Assembly: GCF_014892515.1 (NCBI RefSeq)
Contig: NZ_JADBGR010000093.1
Span: forward strand, 18,108-82,107
DNA: 64,000 nucleotides
Reading direction: 5' to 3'
DNA from: Myceligenerans pegani
Lineage (GTDB): Bacteria > Actinomycetota > Actinomycetes > Actinomycetales > Cellulomonadaceae
Shown here: piece by piece, positions 42,222 through 51,097 of the stretch
How positions within the stretch are numbered: the stretch's first letter is position 1
Layout: each line of letters begins with the position of its first letter
The notes under the pieces: generated by a model
What the model saw: only the letters and a program-made list of their open reading frames with translations
What the model was told of the DNA's origin: nothing
Databases searched by the model: none
Program-made: the position numbers and the translations under genes

Positions 42222-44909
42222 ATGGTCAATTCATCCGTGCCCGAGCCCACGGGCGACACCCAGCGCGAAGCCGCCCGGAGCGACGACACGCGGCGCGTCG
42301 TCGTCGTGGGCGGTGGCATGGTCGCGCAGCGTTTCGTCGAGGCCCTGCGCTCCCGCGACACCGCCGGCCGCTACTCCGTGCAGCTCTTCGCCGAGGAGCC
42401 CCGGCCCCCGTACGACCGCGTCGGCCTGAGCCGCTGGTTCACCGAGGGGCCCGAGTCCCTCGCGCTCGGCGAGCCGGAGCTGTGGGACGACCCGCTCGTC
42501 ACCCTGTACCGCGACCGCAAGATCACGGCGATCGACCGTGAGCGGAAGACCGTCACCGACCGCCTCGGCCGCGTGCACCCCTACGACCACCTCGTCCTGG
42601 CCACGGGCTCCTACCCGTTCGTGCCGCCGATCCCGGGCGCCGACCTCCCGGGCGTGTTCGTCTACCGCACCATCGACGACCTGGCCGCACTGCGCGGCTG
42701 GGTCGAGCAGAAGAGAGAGGCAAGCCCGAACAAACCCCTACGTGGTGCCGTCATCGGCGGCGGCCTCCTCGGCCTCGAGGCAGCCGGCGCGCTCAAGGCG
42801 CTCGACGCGCACGCGACCGTCATCGAGTTCGGCACGCATCTCATGGGCGTGCAGATCGACCTGGGCGGCGGCGAGGCCCTCAAGCGGCTCATCAACAACA
42901 AGGGCATCGCCGTCCGCACGGACACCGCCACCAAGGAGCTCAGGCCCCACAAGCGCACCGGCCACGTCGGGCGCATGGAGTTCGCCGACGGCGGGCGGTT
43001 GGACACCGACATCGTCGTCGTCGCCACGGGCGTCCGTCCCCGCGACGAACTGGCGCGGGAGGCCGGCCTGGAGCTGGGCGAGCGCGGCGGCGCCGTCGTC
43101 GACCTCGCTTGCACCACCAGCGATCCGGACGTGTCCGCGATCGGCGAGGTGGCCTGCATCGAGGGCCGCTGCATCGGCCTCGTCGCGCCCGGCTACACGA
43201 TGGCGGAGATCGTCGTCGACCGCCTGCTGGGCGGCGACGCGACGTTCCCCGGCGCCGACACCGCGACCAAGCTCAAGCTGTCCGGCGTCGACGTCGCCTC
43301 CTTCGGCGACGCCCACGGCCGCACCGACGGCTGCGTCGAGGTCGTCTGGGCCGACCAGGTGGCCGGCATCTACAAGAAGCTCGTGCTGTCCGACGACGCC
43401 CGCACCCTCCTGGGTGGCGTGTTCGTCGGCGACGCCGCCCCCTACGCCATGCTGCGCCCGCTGCTCGGCGCCCAGCTCCCCGAGGGCGACCCGAGCGGCT
43501 TCATTCTCCCCGAGGGCGGTAACGGCGCCGCCCTCGGTGGGCTCGAGCTCCCGGACGACGCCGCCGTCTGCTCCTGCAACAACGTGTCGGCGGGAGAGAT
43601 CCGCGCCGCCGTGACGGAGCACGGCTGCACCGACGTCCCCGGGGTCAAGTCCTGCACCAAGGCGGCCACCACCTGCGGGGCCTGCCTCCCGGTGGTCAAG
43701 AAGCTCACCAACACCGAGCTCGAGAAGGCCGGCATCGAGGTCAGCAACGCGCTGTGCGAGCACTTCGAGATGACCCGCGCCCAGCTGTTCGACGCCGTCC
43801 GTGTGGCCGACCTGCACACGTTCAGCGAGATCATCAGCCGGTTCGGGCGCGCCCCCGAGGGCGCCACGAGCCCCGGCCGCGGCTGCGACATCTGCAAGCC
43901 GGTCGTCGCCTCGATCCTCGCGAGCCAGGGCAACGGCCACATCCTCGCCGGCGAGCAGGCCGCGCTGCAGGACACCAACGACCACATGCTGGCCAACATG
44001 CAGAAGGACGGCACCTACTCGGTCGTCCCGCGCATGCCGGGCGGCGAGGTCACGCCCGAGGGACTGATCGCCGTCGGCGAGGTCGCGCGCGACTTCGGCC
44101 TGTACACCAAGATCACGGGCGGCCAGCGGGTCGACATGTTCGGCGCGCGCGTCGAACAGCTCCCCGAGATCTGGCGCCGCCTCGTGGCCGCCGGCTTCGA
44201 GTCCGGCCACGCCTACGGCAAGTCGCTGCGCACCGTGAAGTCCTGCGTGGGTTCCACCTGGTGCCGGTACGGCGTGCAGGACTCCGTCGGCATGGCGGTC
44301 GAGCTGGAGCTGCGCTACCGCGGCCTGCGCGCGCCGCACAAGCTCAAGATGGGGGTGTCCGGCTGCGCCCGCGAGTGCGCCGAGGCCCAGAGCAAGGACG
44401 TGGGCGTCATCGCCACCGACAAGGGCTGGAACCTCTACGTGGCCGGCAACGGCGGGCAGCGCCCCGCGCACGCCAGGCTCCTGGCGGAGGACCTCACCCG
44501 GGAGCAGCTGATCACCACCATCGACCGCTTCCTCATGTACTACATCCGCACGGGCGACCGCCTGCAGCGCACCGCCCCGTGGATGGACGAGGTCGAGGGC
44601 GGCCTGGAGGGCGTGCGCCAGGTCATCATGGAGGACTCCCTCGGCATCTGTGCCGACCTCGACGCCGCCATGGCCGACCACGTCGCCAACTACGAGGACG
44701 AGTGGAAGGCGGTGCTGGACGATCCCGAGAAGCTGCGGCGCTTCACGTCGTTCGTGAACGCGCCGGAGGAGGCGGATCCCAACCTCGCGTACGTCTCCCA
44801 GCGCGGGCAGCACCGCCCTGCCACCGACGAGGAACGCGCCGCGGCGGTCGCCGGCGCGCCCGACGCCCCCGTGCTGATCTCTGGCCCGAACCTGGAGGTG
44901 CGCTCATGA
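42222..44909 (+). CDS. nirB: NADH-dependent nitrite reductase large subunit
   Basis: NirB reduces nitrite to ammonium with six electrons from NADH. From ATG 42222 it has 895 residues; an alternative ATG at 42117 overlaps the previous stop (ATGA) but would add 35 residues with atypical codons. Domains: FAD (VVVVGGGMVAQRFVEAL), NAD (GAVIGGGLLGLEAAGAL), a BFD-like [2Fe-2S] site with CSCNNVSAGE and CTKAATTCGACLP, ferredoxin-like half domains (GGQRVDMFGAR), and the siroheme/[4Fe-4S] site CVGSTWCRYG with GVSGCARECAEAQ. All cluster ligands are present. It overlaps nirD by 4 bases (ATGA). Confidence 0.95.
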   Translation: MVNSSVPEPTGDTQREAARSDDTRRVVVVGGGMVAQRFVEALRSRDTAGRYSVQLFAEEPRPPYDRVGLSRWFTEGPESLALGEPELWDDPLVTLYRDRKITAIDRERKTVTDRLGRVHPYDHLVLATGSYPFVPPIPGADLPGVFVYRTIDDLAALRGWVEQKREASPNKPLRGAVIGGGLLGLEAAGALKALDAHATVIEFGTHLMGVQIDLGGGEALKRLINNKGIAVRTDTATKELRPHKRTGHVGRMEFADGGRLDTDIVVVATGVRPRDELAREAGLELGERGGAVVDLACTTSDPDVSAIGEVACIEGRCIGLVAPGYTMAEIVVDRLLGGDATFPGADTATKLKLSGVDVASFGDAHGRTDGCVEVVWADQVAGIYKKLVLSDDARTLLGGVFVGDAAPYAMLRPLLGAQLPEGDPSGFILPEGGNGAALGGLELPDDAAVCSCNNVSAGEIRAAVTEHGCTDVPGVKSCTKAATTCGACLPVVKKLTNTELEKAGIEVSNALCEHFEMTRAQLFDAVRVADLHTFSEIISRFGRAPEGATSPGRGCDICKPVVASILASQGNGHILAGEQAALQDTNDHMLANMQKDGTYSVVPRMPGGEVTPEGLIAVGEVARDFGLYTKITGGQRVDMFGARVEQLPEIWRRLVAAGFESGHAYGKSLRTVKSCVGSTWCRYGVQDSVGMAVELELRYRGLRAPHKLKMGVSGCARECAEAQSKDVGVIATDKGWNLYVAGNGGQRPAHARLLAEDLTREQLITTIDRFLMYYIRTGDRLQRTAPWMDEVEGGLEGVRQVIMEDSLGICADLDAAMADHVANYEDEWKAVLDDPEKLRRFTSFVNAPEEADPNLAYVSQRGQHRPATDEERAAAVAGAPDAPVLISGPNLEVRS

Positions 44910-45388
44910 CCGTGTCGCGACGTGAGACCGTGTCGGGACGTGACGAGTCGCCGGCGGCGCCGGCGCCCGGTGGAGCCGTGGCGCTCGCCGATCTCCCCGG
45001 AGGAGGCGAGGCCGTGTCCGGTGACGTCGTGTGGCACGCCGTGTGCCCGGTCGACGACCTGATGCCGGAACGCGGGGTCGCCGCGCTGCTCGACGGCGTC
45101 CAGGTCGCCGTCTTCCTCCTGGCCGAGCCGTACGACGGCGTGCGGGTACGCGCCGTGCAGAACCTCGACCCGTTCTCCGGGGCGTACGTCCTCTCCCGCG
45201 GGATCGTCGGCACCAGGGACGGCGTGCCGACCGTGGCGTCGCCGATCTACAAGCAGGTGTTCTCCCTCGTCACGGGCGAGTGTCTGGTCAAGGCCGACAA
45301 GGAACCGAAGGCAGGCCTCGCGGCCGACCTGACGGTCCTTCCGGCCCGGGTGCGCGACGGCGTCGTCGAGGTGGGGACGCCGGCGTGA
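44906..45388 (+). CDS. nirD: Nitrite reductase small subunit
   Basis: A 160-residue Rieske-fold subunit of NirBD, start ATG 44906 in the nirB stop. As in other assimilatory NirD proteins the Rieske Cys/His ligands are absent; conserved segments are VAVFLLAEPYDGVRVRAVQNLDPF, VLSRGIVGTRDGVPTVASPIYKQVF and LVTGECL. The first 45 residues are a flexible Ser/Ala/Gly extension. It overlaps cobA by 4 bases (GTGA). It is expected to bind NirB and be required for NADH-nitrite activity. Confidence 0.95.
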   Translation: MTVSRRETVSGRDESPAAPAPGGAVALADLPGGGEAVSGDVVWHAVCPVDDLMPERGVAALLDGVQVAVFLLAEPYDGVRVRAVQNLDPFSGAYVLSRGIVGTRDGVPTVASPIYKQVFSLVTGECLVKADKEPKAGLAADLTVLPARVRDGVVEVGTPA

Positions 45389-46203
45389 GGGCCCGTACGA
45401 CGTCGGAGCCGGGCGGTGCGGCAGGCCCGCCCGGCTCCGGCCACCCACCGCGCGGGCGGGTCACCCTCGTGGGCGGCGGGCCCGGTGCCGTCGATCTGCT
45501 CACGCTGCGGGCGTGGCGCGCCCTGCGGAGCGCCGACGTCGTCGTGGCCGACCGACTCGGTGCCGTGGGGGTGCTCGACGACCTGCCGGCCACGACGGAC
45601 GTCGTCCACGTGGGCAAGACCTCCGGGCACCATCCCGTGCCGCAGGACGAGATCAACCGCATCATCGTCGCGCGCGCCCTGGCGGGGGCGCACGTCGTCC
45701 GCCTCAAGGGCGGCGACCCGTTCCTGTTCGGGCGGGGCGGGGAGGAGGTGCTGGCCTGCCGGGAGGCGGGGATCGAGGTCGACGTCGTGCCCGGGGTCAC
45801 CTCGGCGGTGGGCGTTCCCGAGCTCGCGGGCATTCCCGTCACCCACCGCGGGACCGCCCGCGGGGTGCACATCACGTCCGGGCACGGTGGTCTCGATACG
45901 GCCGCGATCGCCACGGTGCGGGAGAACACGACTACGCTGGTGGTACTCATGGGGGTCTCGTCGCTGAGCACCATCGTTCAGCAGGCGCTGCGTGCCGGGA
46001 CCGACCCGGCCACTCCCGTGGCGATCGTGGAGAACGGCTCCACACCCGCCCAGCGTGTCACGCGGACCCGCCTCGACGAGGCGGGCGACGTCGCCACGAG
46101 GGAGGGTGTGGCGGCCCCCGCCGTCATCGTCATCGGTGGCGTCGCGGCGGACGGACTGCTCGGGGGCGCGCGTGACGGGCGACTGGCAGGTGCCGGTGTC
46201 TGA
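45385..46203 (+). CDS. cobA: Uroporphyrinogen-III C-methyltransferase (SUMT)
   Basis: This enzyme makes precorrin-2, the entry to siroheme needed by NirB. It has 272 residues and starts at GTG 45385 overlapping nirD. Family motifs are VTLVGGGPGAVDLLTLRAWRAL, VHVGKTSGHHPVPQDEIN, VVRLKGGDPFLFGRGGEE and VVPGVTSAVGVPELAGIPVTHRG. It is the stand-alone SUMT form without the CysG dehydrogenase/chelatase part, so another gene must finish siroheme. It overlaps hemD. Confidence 0.95.
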   Translation: MRARTTSEPGGAAGPPGSGHPPRGRVTLVGGGPGAVDLLTLRAWRALRSADVVVADRLGAVGVLDDLPATTDVVHVGKTSGHHPVPQDEINRIIVARALAGAHVVRLKGGDPFLFGRGGEEVLACREAGIEVDVVPGVTSAVGVPELAGIPVTHRGTARGVHITSGHGGLDTAAIATVRENTTTLVVLMGVSSLSTIVQQALRAGTDPATPVAIVENGSTPAQRVTRTRLDEAGDVATREGVAAPAVIVIGGVAADGLLGGARDGRLAGAGV

Positions 46204-47338
46204 GGCCGCGCAGGGCGTGGCCCTGCCCCGTCCTGCCCTGGGACAGGTGATGGCCGGCTGCACGGTGCTCGTGACGGCCGAGCGCCGGGCGGCCGAACTG
46301 GCGGCGGCACTGCAGCGCCGCGGCGCCGAGATCCGCCACGCGCCCGCGCTGAGCATGATCCCGCACGTCGACGACCAGACGTTGCTCGCGGCGACGCGCG
46401 CGATCCTCGCCCATCCGCCCGACGTCGTGGTGGTCACCACCGGGATCGGGTTCCGCGCCTGGTTCGAGGCGGCCGACGCGCACGGGCTCGCCGAACAGCT
46501 CACGGCGATGCTCCGGGGCGTACGGATCGTGGCGCGGGGACCGAAGGCGCGCGGCGCGATCCAGGCCGCCGGGCTGCAGGCGGACTGGGTCGCCGAGTCG
46601 GAGACCTCCGCCGAGGTGGCGGAGGTGCTGCTGAGCGAGGGCGTGTCCGGGTCGCGGATCGCGATCCAGCACCACGGCGCCGGCGCCGACGGGCTGGACG
46701 ACGTGTTCGAGAAGGCCGGGGCGCAGGTCGCGAGCCTCGTCGTGTACCGGTGGGGCCCCGCGCCGGACCCCGGCGCGGTCGTCGCCTCGGCGGATGCCGC
46801 CGCCGTCGGGGAGATCGATGCTGTCGTCTTCACGTCCGCGCCCGGCTCGGAGGCGTGGATGCGGGCCGTCGAGGACGCGGGCGTGCTGTCCGCCGTGCGG
46901 GAACGGGTCGAGGCGGACCTGCTGGTCATGGCCGCCGTCGGGCCGATCACCGCGAAGCCGCTCGAGGACCGCGGCATCAAGACGTTGCAGCCCGAGCGAG
47001 GGCGCCTGGGCGCGCTGGTCCGGGCCCTGGTGGGGCACTACGAGCGGATCGAGTCCGTGGCGCTGGTGACCGTCGCGGGGCCGCTGCAGATCCGCGCGCG
47101 CGTGGCGGTGCTGAACGGACGTGTCCTGCCGCTGTCGCCGACCGGCGTCGAGGTGCTGCGGCTGCTCGCCGCCGCCGGGGGCGACGTCGTGTCCCGGGAC
47201 CAGGTCCTGGCCGCGCTGCCGGGGGAGTCCACTGACCCGCACGCCGCCGAGGTGGCCATCGCCCGCCTGCGCGAGACGACGGGCAGGGACCTGATCCGCA
47301 CCGTCGTGAAGCGCGGCTACCGCATCGAGCTGGCCTGA
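46172..47338 (+). CDS. hemD: Uroporphyrinogen-III synthase with C-terminal winged-helix domain
   Basis: A fusion of a HemD-type domain with an OmpR-like DNA-binding domain. GTG 46172 has GGGGG 5 bases upstream; GTGs at 46190 and 46196 are alternatives, all overlapping cobA. Residues about 27-290 are HemD-like: VLVTAERRAAELAAALQRRGAEI, VVVVTTGIGFRAWFEAA, VFTSAPGSEAWM and MAAVGPITAKPLEDRGI. Residues about 300-388 are a trans_reg_C winged helix: LPLSPTGVEVLRLLAAAGGDVVSRDQVLAAL and VKRGYRIEL. Such hybrids next to nirBD are known in mycobacteria and Streptomyces; whether the domain binds DNA here is not shown. It is the last gene of the nitrate operon. Confidence 0.88.
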   Translation: MTGDWQVPVSEAAQGVALPRPALGQVMAGCTVLVTAERRAAELAAALQRRGAEIRHAPALSMIPHVDDQTLLAATRAILAHPPDVVVVTTGIGFRAWFEAADAHGLAEQLTAMLRGVRIVARGPKARGAIQAAGLQADWVAESETSAEVAEVLLSEGVSGSRIAIQHHGAGADGLDDVFEKAGAQVASLVVYRWGPAPDPGAVVASADAAAVGEIDAVVFTSAPGSEAWMRAVEDAGVLSAVRERVEADLLVMAAVGPITAKPLEDRGIKTLQPERGRLGALVRALVGHYERIESVALVTVAGPLQIRARVAVLNGRVLPLSPTGVEVLRLLAAAGGDVVSRDQVLAALPGESTDPHAAEVAIARLRETTGRDLIRTVVKRGYRIELA

Positions 47339-47587
47339 CTTTCGACGGCCGGCCCGAAACGCCCGCCCGAACGCGGGAAGCCGTCCAGCCGAACCGTTGG
47401 GGCAACTCGACGGTCTTCACAACTTCTTCACTTTTGGTCTGTATCAGGACGCTGGGAGGTCCCTCTGAGTCAGGTGAGATTGGTTTCGCGGGCGGCGTGC
47501 GTGATGCGGAAGAATCTCTCGGTTGCCCCCAACCATCGGGGGCGCTCGTTCGTGACGACCTGACATGAGAACCCTCAGGAGGCCCCT

Positions 47588-48157
47588 GTGCCGCAGTGGG
47601 ACAAGGAGCTGGCCGACCTCATGACGCATCGAGGGGCCGCCCTGAACGGCTATGCCTACCTGCTGTGCGGTGACCGGCACCAGGCCGAGGACCTGGTCCA
47701 GGAGGCGCTGGTGCGTACCTTCTCCCGGTTCCGTCGCCCGGCGGTCGCGCGCGTCGCCGACGCGGACGGTCAGCCGTTCGCCGACGACGCGCACGGGACC
47801 GGCCTCGATCCGGCGATGGGCATCGAGCGGTACGTGAAGCGCGCGATGACCAACATCTACGTCGACGGCTTCCGCCGCCGCTCCCGGTGGTTCGGCATCC
47901 AGCACCTCCTGGCCGACGACGGCCGCGCGCGCAGCCCGGAGCACGCCGCGGCCGCCAAGGCGGACATCGAGGCGGCACTGGGTCAGCTCTCCCCGCGGCA
48001 GCGCGCCGTCGTCGTGCTGCGCCACTTCGAGGACATGACGGTGCCACAGATCTCGGCCACTCTGGGCATCGCGCAAGGTACTGTGAAGCGGCACTTGTCG
48101 GACGCGATGTCAGCGCTTCAGGACGTCATGGACGTGCAGCCGGGAGGAAGCCTGTGA
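47588..48157 (+). CDS. SigE-family ECF RNA polymerase sigma factor (copy A)
   Basis: A 189-residue sigma factor, start GTG 47588 behind AGGAGG. Region 2 includes LNGYAYLLCGDRHQAEDLVQEALVRTF (about 19-45) and region 4 includes LSPRQRAVVVLRHFEDMTVPQISATLGIAQGTVKRHLSDAM. An insert of about 30 residues rich in Ala/Asp separates the domains. Its stop overlaps the next gene by 4 bases (GTGA), so sigma and partner are co-translated. Copy B at 51098 has the same layout. The 249 bases upstream contain a GCCCCC/GGGGGC hairpin at 47525-47543 but no recognised promoter. Confidence 0.9.
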   Translation: MPQWDKELADLMTHRGAALNGYAYLLCGDRHQAEDLVQEALVRTFSRFRRPAVARVADADGQPFADDAHGTGLDPAMGIERYVKRAMTNIYVDGFRRRSRWFGIQHLLADDGRARSPEHAAAAKADIEAALGQLSPRQRAVVVLRHFEDMTVPQISATLGIAQGTVKRHLSDAMSALQDVMDVQPGGSL

Positions 48158-49104
48158 GATCCGCAGACCACCCGCCCGAAGGAGAACATCCGGGGGCGGG
48201 AGCCGGTCTTGCCGCCGCGCTCGAGGAGATGTCCCGGCGGGGTGCGGCGATGGCTCCGCCCCACGAGGACGCCTACGCGGCGGTGCGTGCCCGCGTCCGC
48301 AGCAGGAGGGCGGCCAAGGCCACCGGGGCGGGGATGATGTCCGTGGCCGCGGTGACGCTCGTCGCGGCCGGGGCGCTGTACGACAAGCCCCATGACATGG
48401 GCTACGTGCCGGGGGTCGTGGGATTCACGGCCGCACCCGACGTGCTCGGGCTCGGCGAGCACGGTGAGGCGCACCTGATACTCGGGTTCCAGCCGCCCGG
48501 CTGGGAGAACGGCGCGATCGCGTGCGGTGAACGGCTGCCCCCGGAGCTCCTCGCCGACGCCGCCGACGGCGAGGTGCCCTCCGGCGACGCCGTTCGCGCC
48601 GAGGACGGGGCTGACAGCGCGGGCACCGGTGGGTACGGGTTGCGGATCACCGATGTGCGACGGAACACGCTGGCGGTCAGCAGGGCCCCGAGATCGTTGC
48701 CGGACGACGTGCTCGCGGGCCCCCTGTCCTACGTGTGGACCCAGGACGACCGGGTCGTGTCGCTCCCGGTCGACGCCGTGCAGGACGCGACCGTGGGCGT
48801 GGAGGACTTCACGCACTACGACACGCCGTCGACCAGGTCCGCCTGCCTGGGCCACGACGGTTCGGACGGGAAGGTGAGCGGGCCCACGGCGGAGGCGCCC
48901 GAGCTCCCGGCCGGCACGTACCAGGTGCGCGCATACCAGTACCTCGTGCCGACCGGCGGTGATTTCCGTGCCGAGCCCGGCGACGGAGCGGGCGCCGAGC
49001 ACGGCGGGGTCGCGGCGCGGCGCGCGATCGAGGACCCGGCCTCGTGGAGCGCTCCGGTCACGGTCACGCTCACCAAGGACGGAGTCCTCCTGCCGGCCGA
49101 GTGA
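48154..49104 (+). CDS. Membrane-anchored sigma-partner protein (copy A), function unknown
   Basis: A 316-residue protein, start GTG 48154 overlapping sigma copy A. Residues 1-52 are cytoplasmic (LAAALEEMSRRGAAMAPPHEDAYAAVRARVRSRR), 58-76 are one membrane helix (GAGMMSVAAVTLVAAGAL), and the remainder is an exported acidic domain with a Cys pair. The layout fits an anti-sigma factor, but no ZAS zinc motif is seen, so this role is inferred from position. The exported part ends LPAGTYQVRAYQYLVPTGG, echoed in copy B as LPAGEYTVYPILW. Confidence 0.75.
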   Translation: MRSADHPPEGEHPGAGAGLAAALEEMSRRGAAMAPPHEDAYAAVRARVRSRRAAKATGAGMMSVAAVTLVAAGALYDKPHDMGYVPGVVGFTAAPDVLGLGEHGEAHLILGFQPPGWENGAIACGERLPPELLADAADGEVPSGDAVRAEDGADSAGTGGYGLRITDVRRNTLAVSRAPRSLPDDVLAGPLSYVWTQDDRVVSLPVDAVQDATVGVEDFTHYDTPSTRSACLGHDGSDGKVSGPTAEAPELPAGTYQVRAYQYLVPTGGDFRAEPGDGAGAEHGGVAARRAIEDPASWSAPVTVTLTKDGVLLPAE

Positions 49105-49160
49105 CGTCGCACCGGCACGGTCCGGCCCGCGGGCACCTCCCGGTCCGACCCGCGTGATCG

Positions 49161-49493
49161 CTACGCGCCGCCGTGCACCGTGCCCCCGGGCGCCGGATCG
49201 TGGAGCAGATCCTCCTCGGCGTAGTCCCACCGCCGGAACTTCGGCACGTGGGCGGTCAGCTTCGGCTCGCCGATCCACCACGCCGTGTCGCCGTCGCAGC
49301 GTGGCTTGCGGTCCGCGGGTTCGCCCTGCGCGATCCAGTGATAGCGGCCGGTCTCCTCGACCCAGGTCAGCACGGTCATCTTGCCGCACATCATGCAGGA
49401 GGCGTGCTCGCCCCGGAACGAACGCTCCCCGGGTGGGATCTCGCGCGCCTTTCTCCTGGCGGGCGGCGCGCCGTCGTCGCCGCGCGGGGTCAC
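49161..49493 (-). CDS. Small zinc-ribbon-like hypothetical protein
   Basis: A 110-residue protein, start GTG 49493 with GGGAG 6 bases upstream. The N-terminus is basic (PPARRKAREIPPGERSF) and is followed by a Cys pair CMMCGK and a further Cys in KPRCDGD, so one metal site is possible though a full four-ligand ribbon is not evident. The Trp-rich part (WVEETGRYHWIAQG, TAWWIGEPKL) looks like a small folded domain. I do not recognise a characterised family. It is read leftward against copy A of the sigma partner. Confidence 0.65.
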   Translation of the reverse strand: MTPRGDDGAPPARRKAREIPPGERSFRGEHASCMMCGKMTVLTWVEETGRYHWIAQGEPADRKPRCDGDTAWWIGEPKLTAHVPKFRRWDYAEEDLLHDPAPGGTVHGGA

Positions 49494-49661
49494 GAGGTGC
49501 TCCCGGCTGTCGAGCGGGCCGCGAGGTCGTGACGGGGGGAGGAGTGGGGGGAGGCCGGGGTGCGCACCGCGGAGTGCGTCCCACCAGCCCTGACCTGGGA
49601 ATGGACCGAGCGCATGCTCCTGGATGTTAGTTACACCGGCAAGGCGGCGTGTGGAATTTTC

Positions 49662-50553
49662 TCAATGTTTCTCGTCGATGTGTCGCTCGTCGATCTCGCG
49701 TGCGGCGACCCGTGCCGCGGCGCCGCGCAGCACCGCGCGGGCCCGCTCGCCGTGCACGGCGGAGCGCTCCAGCGCGTCGAAGGCGGTGGCGTACGCCTCG
49801 ACCTCGTCGGACTGGGTCAGCTGCAGGAGCGCCGATACGGTCTCGACGACGACGAGCCGGTCGTCGTGGATACCGAAGGGATGCTTCGGCGTCACGATCA
49901 TCGGCTGGTCGAACGGGATGATGCCGAGTCTGACGTTCGGCAGCGTCGTGGCTTCCCTGAGCCGCTCGATCTGGCCGGCCATCTCGTCCGGAGGGCAGAG
50001 GTTGTAGAGCAGGACCGCCTCGGTGATGACGATCCGGAACTGCTTCGACGTGTCGCGCAGGATCTCCTGGCGGCGCATCCGGGCCGCCACGGCCTCCGCG
50101 ATGTCCGTGCGTCCCCAGGTCCTGCTCACCCGTTCCATGATCGCGGCGGCGTACCCGGGCGTCTGCAGCAGGCCGGGCACGATCCCCGTACCCACGGAAG
50201 AGCTGGGTCTCCTCCTCCCGCCGCGCGACGGCGTTCTGCCTCGACGCCATGCCACCGCGCAGGACGCGCTGCCACTCCTGGTGGCGCGTCTGGAGCGTGT
50301 GCAGCTCCGCCAGGATCGAGTCGACCTGGTCGGCGCTGTTCGTGACGTCGCACCAGGAACGGACGTCGTCGTCGGTGGGCGGCTGGTACGCGTTCTCGAT
50401 CTTCGAGACCTTCGACCGCGCCCACGACAGCGAGTCGGCGAGCTGCTGTCCTGTCATCCCAGCAGCTCGCCGGAGGTCGCGAAGACGCGCGCCCAGTGCC
50501 GTGCGCCCCTCGCGGATGCGAGGGCTCAGCGCGGTGGTGCGGGGCACGGGCAT
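49662..50553 (-). pseudogene. Frameshifted XRE-family regulator (Scr1/DUF5753 type)
   Basis: The first part, from ATG 50553, encodes the helix-turn-helix LRDLRRAAGMTGQQLADSLSWARSKVSKIENAYQPP and runs to EEETQLFRG. The typical second part, GIVPGLLQTPGYAAAIM to EAVLLYNLCPPDEM and MIVTPKHPFGIHDDRLVVVETVSALLQLT (DUF5753-like domain), continues in another frame. The switch falls at about 50183-50193 in a G-rich run, consistent with one extra G. Without it the protein would have about 296 residues, normal for this family. It is either a recent pseudogene or a homopolymer error in the assembly. It lies downstream of the small partner gene. Confidence 0.8.
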
Positions 50554-50626
50554 CTCTCTTCTATCCGGCAGAGGAAGACATTACCGAAGACAAGGTATCG
50601 GATACCCAAGCTGGGCATGAACCACA

Positions 50627-50860
50627 CTAATGGCTGACGGCCTGGTGGTACCGTCTCGCCCACATCAGGATCACCTCCTCGGGCACCTCCACGATGTCCT
50701 CGTGTTCCGGCACCTCCCCCACCTCCTGCCGGACCTGTGCGTCCCGTACCTTCCAGCCCTGGACGATGTACGTCGCCCGATCGGTACGGTCCGTGGCGAA
50801 GAGCGTCGGGGAGCCTTCGGGCTCCGAGGCGGGATCCTTCCCGAGAAATCGCACGTGCAC
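50627..50860 (-). CDS. Small acidic partner of the XRE regulator
   Basis: A protein of about 77 residues (VHVRFLGKDPASEPEGS, then TLFATDRTDRATYIVQGWKV and EVGEVPEHEDIVEVPEEV). GGGAGG abuts the ATG at 50866, so a GTG two codons later (50860) with 6-base spacing is the better start. Small genes of this kind accompany Scr1/XRE regulators in actinobacteria, sometimes as toxin- or antitoxin-like partners; I cannot assign it. It precedes the frameshifted regulator by 73 bases on the same strand, with direct repeats in its promoter. Confidence 0.75.
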   Translation of the reverse strand: MHVRFLGKDPASEPEGSPTLFATDRTDRATYIVQGWKVRDAQVRQEVGEVPEHEDIVEVPEEVILMWARRYHQAVSH

Positions 50861-50877
50861 GAGCATCCTCCCTGTTG

Positions 50878-50902
50878 AGTGGTACCCCGGTCAGTGGTAC
50901 CC
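50878..50902. repeat. 15-bp-period direct repeat upstream of the XRE partner gene
   Basis: AGTGGTACCC occurs at 50878-50887 and 50893-50902. The repeat lies just upstream of the leftward partner gene and is a candidate binding site for the XRE regulator. Confidence 0.55.
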
Positions 50903-51097
50903 AGGGATCATCACAGCGCTCCTCGCGACGGTCCGGGTCTGGGTGTGAAGGGCGGGCGCGGCGTCGATCGCTCTCGTCGCGATCCGGGCCCGTGGCCCGC
51001 GTCCGCGAACGTGCGATACAACGATCCCCGCACGCCGCGCGTCATGGTCAGTGTGTCCGGCCGGACGGGCCGGAGGGATCCACGGAGGTGACGCATC

